A stretch of DNA of 64,000 nt from Bradyrhizobium sp. sBnM-33 (GCF_032917945.1 NZ_CP136624.1:6820001-6884000); one strand, 5' to 3'; shown: positions 25,139 to 34,476, counted from the stretch's first letter. Numbers and translations: made by a program. Notes: a model not told the origin generated them from the letters alone.

Positions 25139-26554
25139 ATGACTAGGCGCGCCACCAGGGTTGGCCACGTTGAAAGATGGTTGCTTCGATCGGGCATTTG
25201 CCTTGCTGTGGCTTGCCTCGCGTTTGCGGCGCCGGCCGCGCATGGTGAAAGCCTCCCCGAGGCGCTGGCCAAGGCCTACCAAACCAATCCCGCACTCAAT
25301 GCCGAACGCGCCCGCCAGCGCGCCACCGACGAGAACGTGCCGCAGGCGCTTTCGGGTTATCGGCCGCAGATCGTCGCTACTCTCTCCGCCGGCTTTCAGG
25401 CGGTGCGCAACCTCTTGCCCGACAACACCGTCCAGTCGGCGAACCTGAAGCCCTGGACCATTGGCGTGACCGTATCCCAGACGTTGTTCAACGGCTTCAG
25501 GACCGCCAACAGTGTGCGCGTGGCGGAATTGCAGGTGCAGGCCGGTCGCGAGGCGCTGCGCAATGTCGGTCAGGGCGTGCTGCTGGATGCGGTCACGGTC
25601 TACACAAACGTTCTCGCCAACCAATCGCTGGTCGAAGCGCAGCGCGCCAACGTCGCGTTCCTGCAGGAAACACTTGGCATCACCCAGAAGCGTCTGAATG
25701 CCGGCGACGTCACGCCTACCGATGCTGCGCAGGCCGAGGCACGTCTGAGCCGGGGTCGCGCAGATTTGAATGCCGCTGAGGTCAATCTGGCCGTCAGCCA
25801 GGCGACTTATCTTCAGGTCATCGGCAACGCGCCCACCCTGCTCCGCCCTGCCGAAGCCGTGGATCGCCTGCTGCCGCGCAGCCGTGACGACGCCACCGGG
25901 CAGGCCTTCCGCGAGCATCCAGCGGTGATGGCGGCAAGCTTCGATGTCGACGTCGCCTCGACTTCTATCCGCGTCGCCGAAAGCAGCTTGATGCCGACGA
26001 TCACGCTGCAAGGCAGCGCCAGCCGCAGTAAGCAGTCGGACCCTACGCTCGGCACATTCGGGACCGACCAGGCTTCCGTGACCGGCCAGCTCACGCAGCC
26101 GATCTATGATGGCGGCATGGCCGCCTCACAGACCCGGCAGGCCAAGGAAATCGCAACTCAAAGCCGGCAGGTGCTGGACCAGGTCCGCAACCAGGCTCGC
26201 ACCGCCGCGGTCGGCGCCTGGGTCGCCAATGAAGGTGCCAAGATTGCGGTCACGGCATCCGAAGCGGAAGTGCGTGCTGCCACCGTCGCGCTGCAGGGCG
26301 TGCAGCGGGAGGCGGCCGGCGGCCAGCGCACTACGGTCGACGTGCTTAACGCGCAGCAGGACCTGATCTTAGCAAAGGCGCGGCTGATCGGCGCGCAGCG
26401 CGACCGCGTCATCGCCTCCTATACGCTGCTGAGCGCCATCGGCCGGCTCGACGTCAAGAATCTCGGCCTCAAAACGCCGGACTATCTGCCGGAAGTGCAC
26501 TACCATCAGGTGCGCGACGCCTGGCACGGCCTGCGGACGCCGTCCGGGCAGTAG
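25139..26554 (+). CDS. tolC: TolC-family outer membrane efflux channel
   Basis: A 471-residue outer-membrane factor. A signal peptide ends near AHGESLPEAL; the mature protein has the two internal repeats of coiled-coil helices and beta-strands typical of TolC (QTLFNGFRTANSVRVAE in the first half, QPIYDGGMAASQTRQAK in the second). It forms a trimeric outer-membrane and periplasmic tunnel for type I secretion or RND/MFS efflux. No inner-membrane partner adjoins it. An HME-type RND pump lacking its own channel lies 10 kb away, but pairing is speculation. Confidence 0.9.
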   Translation: MTRRATRVGHVERWLLRSGICLAVACLAFAAPAAHGESLPEALAKAYQTNPALNAERARQRATDENVPQALSGYRPQIVATLSAGFQAVRNLLPDNTVQSANLKPWTIGVTVSQTLFNGFRTANSVRVAELQVQAGREALRNVGQGVLLDAVTVYTNVLANQSLVEAQRANVAFLQETLGITQKRLNAGDVTPTDAAQAEARLSRGRADLNAAEVNLAVSQATYLQVIGNAPTLLRPAEAVDRLLPRSRDDATGQAFREHPAVMAASFDVDVASTSIRVAESSLMPTITLQGSASRSKQSDPTLGTFGTDQASVTGQLTQPIYDGGMAASQTRQAKEIATQSRQVLDQVRNQARTAAVGAWVANEGAKIAVTASEAEVRAATVALQGVQREAAGGQRTTVDVLNAQQDLILAKARLIGAQRDRVIASYTLLSAIGRLDVKNLGLKTPDYLPEVHYHQVRDAWHGLRTPSGQ

Positions 26555-26683
26555 GTTGTATTTTGTCGTGGTGTTAACCTGACGCTGATCATGTCCGGTA
26601 TTTTCAGTCGCCAGCAACTCGCCTTGCCCTAAAACTCGGGTCCATTCCCGCTTCCTTTTGATGATTCAATTTCGCGAGGCCTC

Positions 26684-27655
26684 GTGGTTTCAAACATCTT
26701 GCGCTGGTCGGCCACCGGCCTGTTGGTCCTCTTCCTGTCGATAATCCTTCTGATCACCTCATTTCGCATGGCGGCGTCGATACGCGAGACCGGCGTGCGT
26801 GCCCAACTGGCGCCAAAGACCGGCCATCTGGTGCCGACCCGTTCGGGTGGCGTGTTCGTGCAGGAGAAGGGTCCGGCGAATGGCATTCCCGTGGTCCTAT
26901 TTCACGGCACGGCGGCGTGGAGCGAGCTATGGCGGCACACCACCGACGTGCTGGCCGCGGCCGGCTTTCATGTGATCGCGCTTGACCTGCCGCCGTTTGG
27001 ATTCTCGGATCGTCCTGGCAGTTACACGCGGCAGGACCAGGCTTCCCGAATCAACGACGTGCTCGAGACATTGGAGGCCCCGCCCGCCATCATCGTCGGT
27101 CATTCGTTCGGCGCTGGTGCGGCGACCGAACTCGTGATGCGATATCCAGATCGGGCACGGGCCCTGGTGCTGGTCGATGCCGCGCTCGGATTGACGGCTG
27201 TGCCATCGGTGGCGCCTTGGGTGATCCAACCGCAATGGATCCGCGAAATCCTGGTGTCGCTGACCATCACCAATCCGATCGCAACGCAAATGCTGCTTCA
27301 ATCGATGATCGCGAAGAAGGAGCGCGCGCTGCCGGAATATGTAGCGATCCTGCAAAGGCCGCTGGCGCAGCGCGACAGCACGAGCGATATCGCCGACTGG
27401 CTGTATTATTTCCTCGGCTCCGACACCAACGCCGCGAGCGCGGACCGCAATGCATATGCGAAGCTGGAAGTCCCCGTCGCGATCCTGTGGGGCGACAAGG
27501 ACACCATCACCCCGGTCGAGCAAGCCCTCGACCTTCGAACGCTGCTGCCATCAGGTACGGAGCTGACGTTGCTGCCGGGGCTCGGTCACATTCCGCAGAT
27601 CGAGGACCCCGACCTGTTCAACGACGCCCTGCTCAAGACAATTGGAAAACTCTAG
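26684..27655 (+). CDS. Membrane-anchored alpha/beta hydrolase
   Basis: A 323-residue protein starting at GTG. An N-terminal hydrophobic helix (GLLVLFLSIILLITSF) anchors it, followed by an alpha/beta-hydrolase domain: oxyanion region VVLFHGTAAWSELW, nucleophile elbow GHSFGAG, acid residue in WGDKDTITP and catalytic His in LGHIPQIEDPD. Substrate unknown. It leads a tight run of four genes (next start 34 bp away, later ones overlapping), the other three encoding membrane-associated proteins of unknown role. Confidence 0.88.
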   Translation: MVSNILRWSATGLLVLFLSIILLITSFRMAASIRETGVRAQLAPKTGHLVPTRSGGVFVQEKGPANGIPVVLFHGTAAWSELWRHTTDVLAAAGFHVIALDLPPFGFSDRPGSYTRQDQASRINDVLETLEAPPAIIVGHSFGAGAATELVMRYPDRARALVLVDAALGLTAVPSVAPWVIQPQWIREILVSLTITNPIATQMLLQSMIAKKERALPEYVAILQRPLAQRDSTSDIADWLYYFLGSDTNAASADRNAYAKLEVPVAILWGDKDTITPVEQALDLRTLLPSGTELTLLPGLGHIPQIEDPDLFNDALLKTIGKL

Positions 27656-27689
27656 ACTGGCCCCGAGATTCGCACCGGCCGGAGACATC

Positions 27690-28112
27690 ATGGACATCAT
27701 CAGATTGTGCGCCTGGGGCTACGCCGCCCTGCTCGGCTTTGTGATTCTCACCGGCTACATCCCGGCCTTCATCGACGCCAATGACATGATCTTCGGCCTG
27801 TTTCGCCGCACCTGGTATGCCGACGGCCTGCATCTGGTGTCGGCGCTATGGGCCGCAATGGCGGCGATGACCTCGCGTCGCGCCTCGGAATTGTTCTTCC
27901 AATTATTCGGCGTGTTCTATTTTGCCGATGGCGTGCTCGGCCTGCTTACCGGCAGCGGTTATCTCGACTTCGGCATCCTGATCAACGGCGTCCTCAACCT
28001 GCCGATCTCGACGCGGTTTTTCGCCAACGCGCCGCATCTCGGCCTCGGCGGCGTGGCGATCGTGATCGGCTATCTGCTCGCGCCGCGGACGCGGACCGCC
28101 GTTCATGCTTAA
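27690..28112 (+). CDS. Small four-helix membrane protein
   Basis: A 140-residue integral membrane protein with about four transmembrane helices (WGYAALLGFVILTGYIPAF, GLHLVSALWAAMAAM, FFQLFGVFYFADGVLGLLTG, LGLGGVAIVIGYLLAP). The ATG at 27690 follows a GGAG site. Function is unknown. It ends eight bases inside the next gene, indicating translational coupling. Confidence 0.75.
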   Translation: MDIIRLCAWGYAALLGFVILTGYIPAFIDANDMIFGLFRRTWYADGLHLVSALWAAMAAMTSRRASELFFQLFGVFYFADGVLGLLTGSGYLDFGILINGVLNLPISTRFFANAPHLGLGGVAIVIGYLLAPRTRTAVHA

Positions 28113-29205
28113 ATGGCTGCGGCGTATTCTCGCTGTCGTCGCGATCCTGATTGCGCTGACGGTGCTCGTACCGCTGGCCTACATCGAGGGCACGTGCCGG
28201 CCTGCGGCGAGCACATCGGCCTCGGCTGCGCCGGCCGTCACCCTGCCCGCGATCGATGAGCCGGGTTACCGGCGCAAGCTGAACAACACGTTCTTCACGT
28301 TCCCCGAATGGTACATCGTCTATTCCTTCGAGGATTTCGGCCGCTTCCTCGACCGCTCCAGCGAAAGCCATTTCAACTATCTCGGACATATCTTCGGTTT
28401 CTGGCGCAGTTTCTGCACCATCAACCGCGCCGTGCCCGCGACAGGAGAATCGCTGGCCGAACTGAAGACGATGATTTACGTGATCGGCATCAGCTATTCC
28501 GTCGAATATGCCGTCAAAGGGTTCTACGAAAATACCATCGGCCGCGCGTTCGAATGGATCAGGGGCGAGAAGCGCACCCCGCAGGATGAATTCGGCCGCG
28601 CGGTGCTGCAGGATTATTCCGCGTTCCTCTACACCATCCCCTGGTACAAATATCCTTTCCGCGAGAAGCTCGACGGTCTCCTCGCGATCTCGGCGCCGAC
28701 GCCGAGCAAGGTGCGCAGTTGGGAGCGCGACTTCGCGCTCGGCGCGGAATACTTCGTCAAGATCGGTTATGCCTCGCTGATCCAGAAGGCGCTCGACGCC
28801 AGCAACGACAACGAGCCGCGCGACATCATGCTTGCCGTCGCGACGCTGCCGCCGGAGGTATTGGCGAAAGAGCCGCGCATCAAGCCGATCCGCGCACTCA
28901 ACGCACAATGGCAGCTCGTGCAGACGCCGCGCTACAAGGCGTTCACCGATATACTGCTGGGGTTGCTGGATCAGGGTTACGGGGTTGCAGAGATCGCGGG
29001 CAATCACGACATTTTCGTCACCGTGATTGCGCCCGACGCCGCCAAGCTGGATATCAAGGGTACGACGGAGCTGTTTTCACTGGAACTCGGTGCGAAGCCC
29101 GGCTTCCGCCGGGCGGGCCTGAAGGCAAGGATCGACCGTCTCGTCGACATCAACCGCGAGCTCAAAGCCAGGGCTGCAAGCATTGAGCACTTCTATGACT
29201 ACTAA
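28105..29205 (+). CDS. Conserved hypothetical protein with N-terminal membrane anchor
   Basis: A 366-residue protein with one N-terminal transmembrane helix (ILAVVAILIALTVLVPLAYI) and a large extracytoplasmic domain rich in aromatic residues (FFTFPEWYIVYSFEDFGRFL; FSAFLYTIPWYKYPF-like segment around residue 172). I do not recognise an enzymatic motif. It overlaps both the preceding gene (8 bases) and the following one (11 bases), so the three are expressed together. It probably acts in the periplasm with the adjacent hydrolase, which is inference. Confidence 0.75.
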   Translation: MLKWLRRILAVVAILIALTVLVPLAYIEGTCRPAASTSASAAPAVTLPAIDEPGYRRKLNNTFFTFPEWYIVYSFEDFGRFLDRSSESHFNYLGHIFGFWRSFCTINRAVPATGESLAELKTMIYVIGISYSVEYAVKGFYENTIGRAFEWIRGEKRTPQDEFGRAVLQDYSAFLYTIPWYKYPFREKLDGLLAISAPTPSKVRSWERDFALGAEYFVKIGYASLIQKALDASNDNEPRDIMLAVATLPPEVLAKEPRIKPIRALNAQWQLVQTPRYKAFTDILLGLLDQGYGVAEIAGNHDIFVTVIAPDAAKLDIKGTTELFSLELGAKPGFRRAGLKARIDRLVDINRELKARAASIEHFYDY

Positions 29206-29539
29206 CGGCCGTCAGCGCGGCGGTGGGCGTTGGGGCCGGATCGCCGGCGCAATCGCCCTCGTCGTGTGCGGCTGGCTTACCGTTATCTCCGCCTTGACCT
29301 TCGGCTCAGCCCCCGGCAAGTCGATGGCGGTGATCGGTCCGCCGGCCCAGGCACTGGCTGCTATCACCAAGGCCAACGGCCGTATTCTTGCGTCGAACAA
29401 CTACGTCACCATCGCGCGTTCCGACGACGCCGATTTCGTCGGCCGTCTCTACGCGGCCGGCGCGCTGTTGGTGCTCGACGCCGAACAGGCGGGCGGCTGC
29501 AGCGGCCAGCCGCCAAAGCGGTTCACCGCGCAGCTTTGA
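29195..29539 (+). CDS. Small single-helix membrane protein
   Basis: A 114-residue protein with one N-terminal membrane helix (IAGAIALVVCGWLTVISALTF) and a small soluble domain containing VTIARSDDADFVGRLYAAGA. The ATG at 29195 overlaps the upstream gene; a TTG at 29183 is possible. Function unknown; last gene of the hydrolase and membrane-protein operon. Confidence 0.65.
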   Translation: MTTNGRQRGGGRWGRIAGAIALVVCGWLTVISALTFGSAPGKSMAVIGPPAQALAAITKANGRILASNNYVTIARSDDADFVGRLYAAGALLVLDAEQAGGCSGQPPKRFTAQL

Positions 29540-29689
29540 CGGACCAGAGTTCCAGTCTCCTGGCCGGTCCACCTCGAACGGCTTAATCCTTCCGTACCTT
29601 CAGCTTCTTCTTGCCGCTTGGGTACCCATTTCGACCGAAATCCCTGTATACTGGTGGCGGGCCGACCTCCGGCCGACGGGCTAAAGACC

Positions 29690-30868
29690 ATGATCAAGAT
29701 ATCCATGAACCGAATGGTCGCGCCCCTGATAGGGCTTGTCGCGGCGAGTGGCATCGGAACGATCGTCGCCATGCAGTACATCGGGCGCGAGCCGACTGCT
29801 GACAAGGCCGCAAGCGTCGCGCCAAAACCGGCCACTGACGAGACAGCCAAGGGACCGGCCGCACTCGCAAGCGCGCAGGCGGCGGCAAACGCGGTGACAG
29901 CCGCGCTGGCCGGATCGACCACAGCGCCCGAGAGCGGCGACGGCTTGCCGGCATTCGATGTCGCCCGCATCGAGCCGAACGGCGAAGCGGTAATCGCGGG
30001 ACGCGCGGCGCCGGGCGTCACCGTGGAACTGCTGCGCAATGGCGAACTGCATGATCGCGTGGTCGCGGATCAATCCGGACAATTCGCGATGATCCCGCGC
30101 CCGCTTCCGCCAGGCACTTATGATCTGACGTTGCGCGCCAAGCAGCCCGACGGCAGACAAACCATGTCGAAGCAGAGCGTAACGGTGGCGCTTGAGCCGA
30201 ACCTGAAGGAACGGCCGGTCGTGGCGCTGATGGCGCCAAACAAACCCACTGTCGTGATGTCACAGCCGGCCCAGCCAAAGGGGGAAACCGCCGCCGTGGT
30301 CGTGGAGGCGGTCGAGACCGAGGCCGGCGGCAAATTCCATGTAAGCGGCCGCGCGCGCGCCGGCGCTCCGGTGAGGCTCTATCTGAACGACAGCTTCATT
30401 GCGTCGGTAACGGCGGGAGCGGACGGACGCTTTGCCGTCACGATCAATGAAGGGATCGGGCCCGGGAACTACCGCGTAAGACTGGACGAGGTGGATTCGA
30501 AGTCCGGCGCGGTCCGTGGGCGCGCCGAGGTACCGTTCAACGCGCCGGACCCCGTGGTTACCGCTTCGGTACCGCCGCGGACCTCACCGTCCAAACCAGA
30601 CTCCGTCGCCCTGCCGAAGTCCCAGGTGGCGGATGCCTCGGCCGGCGCCCTGTCGGACGTCACGAGCTCCTCCATCGTGGTGGTGCCGAAGATCGCGACC
30701 ACGACGGTATCGCGCGGCGACAGCCTGTGGCGCATCAGCCAGGCCACCCTCGGCGCGGGCACGCGCTACGCCACGATCTACAAGGCCAACCGAGAGCAAA
30801 TCCGCAATCCAAACCTGATCTATCCCGGCCAGACCTTTGTGATTCCCAACCGGGAAGCCAATCCTTAA
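29690..30868 (+). CDS. LysM domain protein with Ig-like/carboxypeptidase-regulatory-like repeats
   Basis: A 392-residue exported or membrane-anchored protein. An N-terminal hydrophobic segment (VAPLIGLVAASGIGTIVAMQ) is followed by an Ala-rich linker, two beta-sandwich-like repeats (ARIEPNGEAVIAGRAAPGV and GGKFHVSGRARAGAPVRLYL), a Pro/Ser linker and a C-terminal LysM domain (TTTVSRGDSLWRISQATLG, NPNLIYPGQTFVIP). LysM binds peptidoglycan GlcNAc, so the protein is likely tethered to the cell wall. The ATG at 29690 is preferred over a GTG 24 codons upstream. Confidence 0.88.
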   Translation: MIKISMNRMVAPLIGLVAASGIGTIVAMQYIGREPTADKAASVAPKPATDETAKGPAALASAQAAANAVTAALAGSTTAPESGDGLPAFDVARIEPNGEAVIAGRAAPGVTVELLRNGELHDRVVADQSGQFAMIPRPLPPGTYDLTLRAKQPDGRQTMSKQSVTVALEPNLKERPVVALMAPNKPTVVMSQPAQPKGETAAVVVEAVETEAGGKFHVSGRARAGAPVRLYLNDSFIASVTAGADGRFAVTINEGIGPGNYRVRLDEVDSKSGAVRGRAEVPFNAPDPVVTASVPPRTSPSKPDSVALPKSQVADASAGALSDVTSSSIVVVPKIATTTVSRGDSLWRISQATLGAGTRYATIYKANREQIRNPNLIYPGQTFVIPNREANP

Positions 30869-30911
30869 GGAGTGCCAAAACGGACTTTCATGCTCCTGCC
30901 GTTCTAAAGAA

Positions 30912-31134
30912 ATGGCCTTCGAAAAACAACGAACGCGTCAAAGACGCTGCTTGGTCGATACCGTACTCGGTCCTTGATGGCACCTTGGACGAATGCATCA
31001 CCAAGTTTCTGCAGCAACCGCTCAGCCAACGTCATCTCTACGAGATTCATACTGCCCCACAGGGGGAGTTGATCCCTAAAATAATCTCGGCCGAACTCGT
31101 CGTCGAAATTGCGAGGCTGCGAGATTTTTTGTGA
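30912..31134 (+). pseudogene. Small conserved-looking ORF with a one-base frameshift after its start
   Basis: The frame ending at 31134 encodes protein-like sequence (RVKDAAWSIPYSVLDGTLDE, then QRHLYEIHTAPQGEL and AELVVEIARLRDFL) but has no start codon nearby. ATG 30912 begins another frame (MAFEK); removing one A from the A5 run at 30922-30926 would give MAFENNERVKDAAWS as one 73-residue protein. It is either a recently broken gene or a homopolymer error. Function unknown. Confidence 0.5.
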
Positions 31135-31196
31135 TGTCTATGATGACGATCTCGCTTTGCTGAGCGATGCGCGATGCTTCGTATGGCAGACAGGCA

Positions 31197-32795
31197 TCAC
31201 GACGCGTACTTCTGGTAGAACGTATTGGTGAACAATTCGCCGGGATCATACTTCCGCTTCGCCGCGAAGAAGTCGTTGATCTCTGGGTATGAGCGCTGCA
31301 ACTGGTCTTTCGAATAGTAGAGCTGGTAAGGCAGGAAGAACCGGCCCTTGTGCGCGATGGTGAGGTCGATCAGCTCTTCCGTCGCCTTCTTCATCCGCCG
31401 GTTGCCCTCTTCGTCCGTGGTCTGGTTGATGTAGAGCACCAGCGAGAACGCCGGCTCCGGCGAATAAGTCAGGAAATTTTTTTCCTGATGCACGACGCGC
31501 ACCGATGCGTTCAACAGATTGGTCTTGTTGTCGGTCAGCACCTTGCGCATGCCATCGACAAACGAGACGAACTGGCTGCGCGGGATGAAATATTCGTGCA
31601 GGATGTCGGTATCGTCAGGCAGCGAGTTGCGCAGATAAGGCACCGAATCGTGCATCGGGTCATTGCGGTTGACGAGACAGGCTTCCGCCGATCCGATCGC
31701 CTGCGCGCGCGTCACCGTGCAGTTTTCCATCCGATGCTCGATGTGCTTCTCGGAAAGCCACTTCATCTCCTGAAACAGCGGACCTTGCTTTGATAGGTTG
31801 ATGGTCAGCCGCCGCAGTTTGGTGCCGCTGACTTCGCCGAGCGGCTGGCGCTTGAAATCGGTACCGTCGACCTTGGTGTAGGTATAGAGCAGCAGCTCCT
31901 TCAGGAACGTGCTCGGCGCAGTCGAGAGATGGCCGTACATCAGGCCGATATTGGTGTCCTTCTCGATCTCGCCGGCGAACAACGCCGGAAATTCCTTGTA
32001 GTCCATGACGCGACGGCCGGTCTGGTAGACGAGGTTGTCGGCAATATCGAGCTCGGCCTCGACGATCACGCCGAACAGGCCGTAGCCGCCGACAACGAGA
32101 TTGAACAGATCCGCATTCTCGGTCGACGATACCGTGCGCAGCGAACCGTCCGCCAGCATCACCTTCATCGACTTGATCGATTTCGCGAGCGCGCCGGCCT
32201 GATGGTCCATGCCATGGGCATTGACTGAGATCGAGCCGCCGACGGTGAAGATATCGGTCGATTGCATGGCGCGCACTGCAAAGCGCGGATGCAGCACGTT
32301 CTGGATGTCGTGCCAGGTCGCGCCCGGCTGCACCGTGACCGATCGCGTGCTCTCATTCAGCACGATCTTGTTGAAGCCGCGCATATCAAGCACAATGCCG
32401 CCCTTGCGGAAGGCATGCCCGCCCATGCTGTGGCGGACGCCGGCGGTGGTGATGGAGAGCTTGTTGTCGCGCGCAAAGGCCAGCGTCCTGGCGACGTCCT
32501 CGACGCTGCGCACCGCGACCACGCCATAGATTTCGGTCTTGTTGAGACAGCTCGCATCATTGATGCTGCCGCCAAGCTGCGACCATTTCACGTCCTTGAG
32601 CGGCGCTATCGCCTTGATCCGCTCCAGATCGATTTTCGCCTGCTCGCCGCCGCCGACCGCCGGGCCGCAATCCTTTTCGCCGGTAGGGTCGGCGGCGAGC
32701 GCCTGAAGCTTGCGATAGCTGTAAACGCCGAGCAGCATCACGACCAAGGCGGCCACGGAGACGCCGGTTTTGAATTTTTGCGAAAATTTCTGCAT
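31197..32795 (-). CDS. FAD-binding oxidoreductase (FAD_binding_4 type), membrane anchored
   Basis: A 532-residue protein with an N-terminal membrane helix (VSVAALVVMLLGVYSYRKL) and a PCMH-type FAD-binding domain: EIYGVVAVRSVEDVARTLAF, the flavin loop TAGVRHSMGGHAF, and TVQPGATWHDIQNVL. The C-terminal domain ends DPGELFTNTFYQKYAS, as in aldonolactone/vanillyl-alcohol-oxidase relatives. The substrate is unknown. I start at the ATG at MQKFSQKFKTG; the 55 upstream codons overlap the divergent gene and lack homology. Confidence 0.85.
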   Translation of the reverse strand: MQKFSQKFKTGVSVAALVVMLLGVYSYRKLQALAADPTGEKDCGPAVGGGEQAKIDLERIKAIAPLKDVKWSQLGGSINDASCLNKTEIYGVVAVRSVEDVARTLAFARDNKLSITTAGVRHSMGGHAFRKGGIVLDMRGFNKIVLNESTRSVTVQPGATWHDIQNVLHPRFAVRAMQSTDIFTVGGSISVNAHGMDHQAGALAKSIKSMKVMLADGSLRTVSSTENADLFNLVVGGYGLFGVIVEAELDIADNLVYQTGRRVMDYKEFPALFAGEIEKDTNIGLMYGHLSTAPSTFLKELLLYTYTKVDGTDFKRQPLGEVSGTKLRRLTINLSKQGPLFQEMKWLSEKHIEHRMENCTVTRAQAIGSAEACLVNRNDPMHDSVPYLRNSLPDDTDILHEYFIPRSQFVSFVDGMRKVLTDNKTNLLNASVRVVHQEKNFLTYSPEPAFSLVLYINQTTDEEGNRRMKKATEELIDLTIAHKGRFFLPYQLYYSKDQLQRSYPEINDFFAAKRKYDPGELFTNTFYQKYAS

Positions 32796-32910
32796 GAATT
32801 GATTCCAGGGATAGGAGAGATTCCGGGTAGGCGGATCTTTAGTCAAATTTGGGCGGCTTCTGGTTCGATAGACCGGTTGCGTTACCGAAGCGATAAGCCG
32901 GAGCGAACAA

Positions 32911-33455
32911 ATGCAGAGCTGCCGCATACACGTGATGGGGGCATCGGGTGCGGGCGTCACCAGCCTTGGCCGCGCGCTCGCAAGTGCGCTGGCCGTCCCG
33001 CATCACGACACCGACGATTACTTCTGGCTGCCGACTGATCCGCCCTTCCGGCATATTCGCGACGTCGCGGAGCGCCTGAAGCTGATGCAGGATATCTTCC
33101 TGCCGCGCACGGCTTGGGTATTGAGCGGATCGCTTAACGGTTGGGGTGACGTGCTGATCCCAAATTTCGACGTGGTGGTCTTCCTCGCAACCTCTCGCGA
33201 GATACGGTTGCAGCGGCTGCGTGCACGCGAGGCCACGCTGTTTGGCACCGAAGCGGTGGCGCCCGGTGGCTGGCGGCATACAGAGACCGAGGAATTCATC
33301 GAATGGGCGTCGGGTTATGAGGAAGGCAACGTGAGTCGTACGCAAGCAAAGCATCAGGACTGGCTTGCCAAACTGCCCTGCCCGTGCTGCGGCTGGATGG
33401 ATCGCGGCCGTTGCCCGAACTGGTCGCGAAAGTTTGTGGAACGATCCGCGGCTAG
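32911..33455 (+). CDS. P-loop NTPase-like protein (adenylate-kinase-type), frameshifted near its 3' end
   Basis: The N-terminus IHVMGASGAGVTSLGRALAS is a P-loop variant in which Val-Thr replaces the usual Lys-Ser/Thr, followed by HHDTDDYFWLPTDPPF and WVLSGSLNGWGD, as in FlaR/topology-modulation-type small kinases. At about 33379-33383 the continuous frame leaves the plausible sequence and runs to 33582 with Arg/Cys/Trp-rich residues; the next frame encodes the expected end (VLRLDGSRPLPELVAKVCGT) and stops at 33455. One extra C in the CCC run there would restore it. Activity unknown. Confidence 0.7.
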
Positions 33456-33555
33456 AGCGACGGCCCGGCGTGATTGGTGCCTTCTGGCGGCCCATTTCTG
33501 TGGGCGCCGGACGCTGCGGTCCGCAAGAAGATCTTGGTCGAAACCCGGCGCAGCT

Positions 33556-34473
33556 TTACGGGTTCTGAAGCCCAGCGCCTGACATTGCGGCCCGCTGCTG
33601 TACGCGCGGGTCACAGTCAAAATCGCGCAGCCAGTCGCCGGCCTTGCGCAGGCCGCCAAACGGAAACAGGTGAAATCCGGTGATCGGCGCGGTCGCCGCC
33701 GCAGGCGCCGACCGCAATCCCCTGACGACCTCGTCTGGCCCGGTATCCGTCAAAAGCCGGCCGAACCGGCCGATCTGGGCCCGCAGCGCGCGCATGGAAT
33801 TACCGATGCCGCAACGGAGCGCGAATTTTGTCAGTGTCGCCGGCGTTGCCGGACCGGCCAGGCCGATGATGACAGGCAGATCGATGCCGGCGCGATTGAG
33901 GGCGCCGATCCATTGCAGGATCGGCGTGCTCTCGAAGCAGAATTGCGTGACCACATCGACCCGCGTTCCCGTCCGCTGCCCCCAGTCGCGCCATGCCTTC
34001 AGACCGTTGAGCGCTTCCGGCAGTTCGAGATAAGGGTGGCCCTCGGGATGGCCGGCCACACTGACGGATGCAATCGCGTGCGCCTCGAGCAAGCCGCTGG
34101 CGACAACATCGCGCGTCGATTTGAATGGACCTCTCGCAGCGGCGACATCGCCGGCGATCAGGAGAATGCGCGACACGTCAGCTTCGCCGCGGGCTCGCGC
34201 CAGGCAATCGTTAAATGCTTCCCGCGAGGGCATTTCGCGCGCCGCGAGATGGGGCACCGGATTGTATCCGGCGCGACGCAGCGCGGCAGCCGTCTCAATG
34301 TTGTGGCGATAGTTGTCGCCGGGCAGGAACGTGATCGTAACGTCGGTGCCGGCAGCGAAATGATCGCTCAGTTGCACGACCTGATGCCCGCGCGAGGAGA
34401 TTTCGACGGAGGCCTTCGACAGCAGCGCGGCTAATCTGGGGGATTGATCGGAGACGGTCACGGACGCCTCCAC
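33556..34473 (-). CDS. Methylenetetrahydrofolate reductase-like protein
   Basis: A 305-residue TIM-barrel flavoprotein of the MTHFR family: VTITFLPGDNYRHNIETAAA, PVPHLAAREMPSREAF, RILLIAGDV, VAGHPEGHPYLELPEAL, VVTQFCFESTPILQW and PVIIGLAGPATPATLTKFA follow the order of the MetF barrel. The family reduces methylene-THF to methyl-THF, but divergent members serve other C1 pathways. It begins three bases after the stop of a methyltransferase-like gene, so the two are coupled, suggesting a shared C1 role rather than housekeeping MetF. Confidence 0.82.
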   Translation of the reverse strand: MEASVTVSDQSPRLAALLSKASVEISSRGHQVVQLSDHFAAGTDVTITFLPGDNYRHNIETAAALRRAGYNPVPHLAAREMPSREAFNDCLARARGEADVSRILLIAGDVAAARGPFKSTRDVVASGLLEAHAIASVSVAGHPEGHPYLELPEALNGLKAWRDWGQRTGTRVDVVTQFCFESTPILQWIGALNRAGIDLPVIIGLAGPATPATLTKFALRCGIGNSMRALRAQIGRFGRLLTDTGPDEVVRGLRSAPAAATAPITGFHLFPFGGLRKAGDWLRDFDCDPRVQQRAAMSGAGLQNP

Positions 34474-34476
34474 TTG

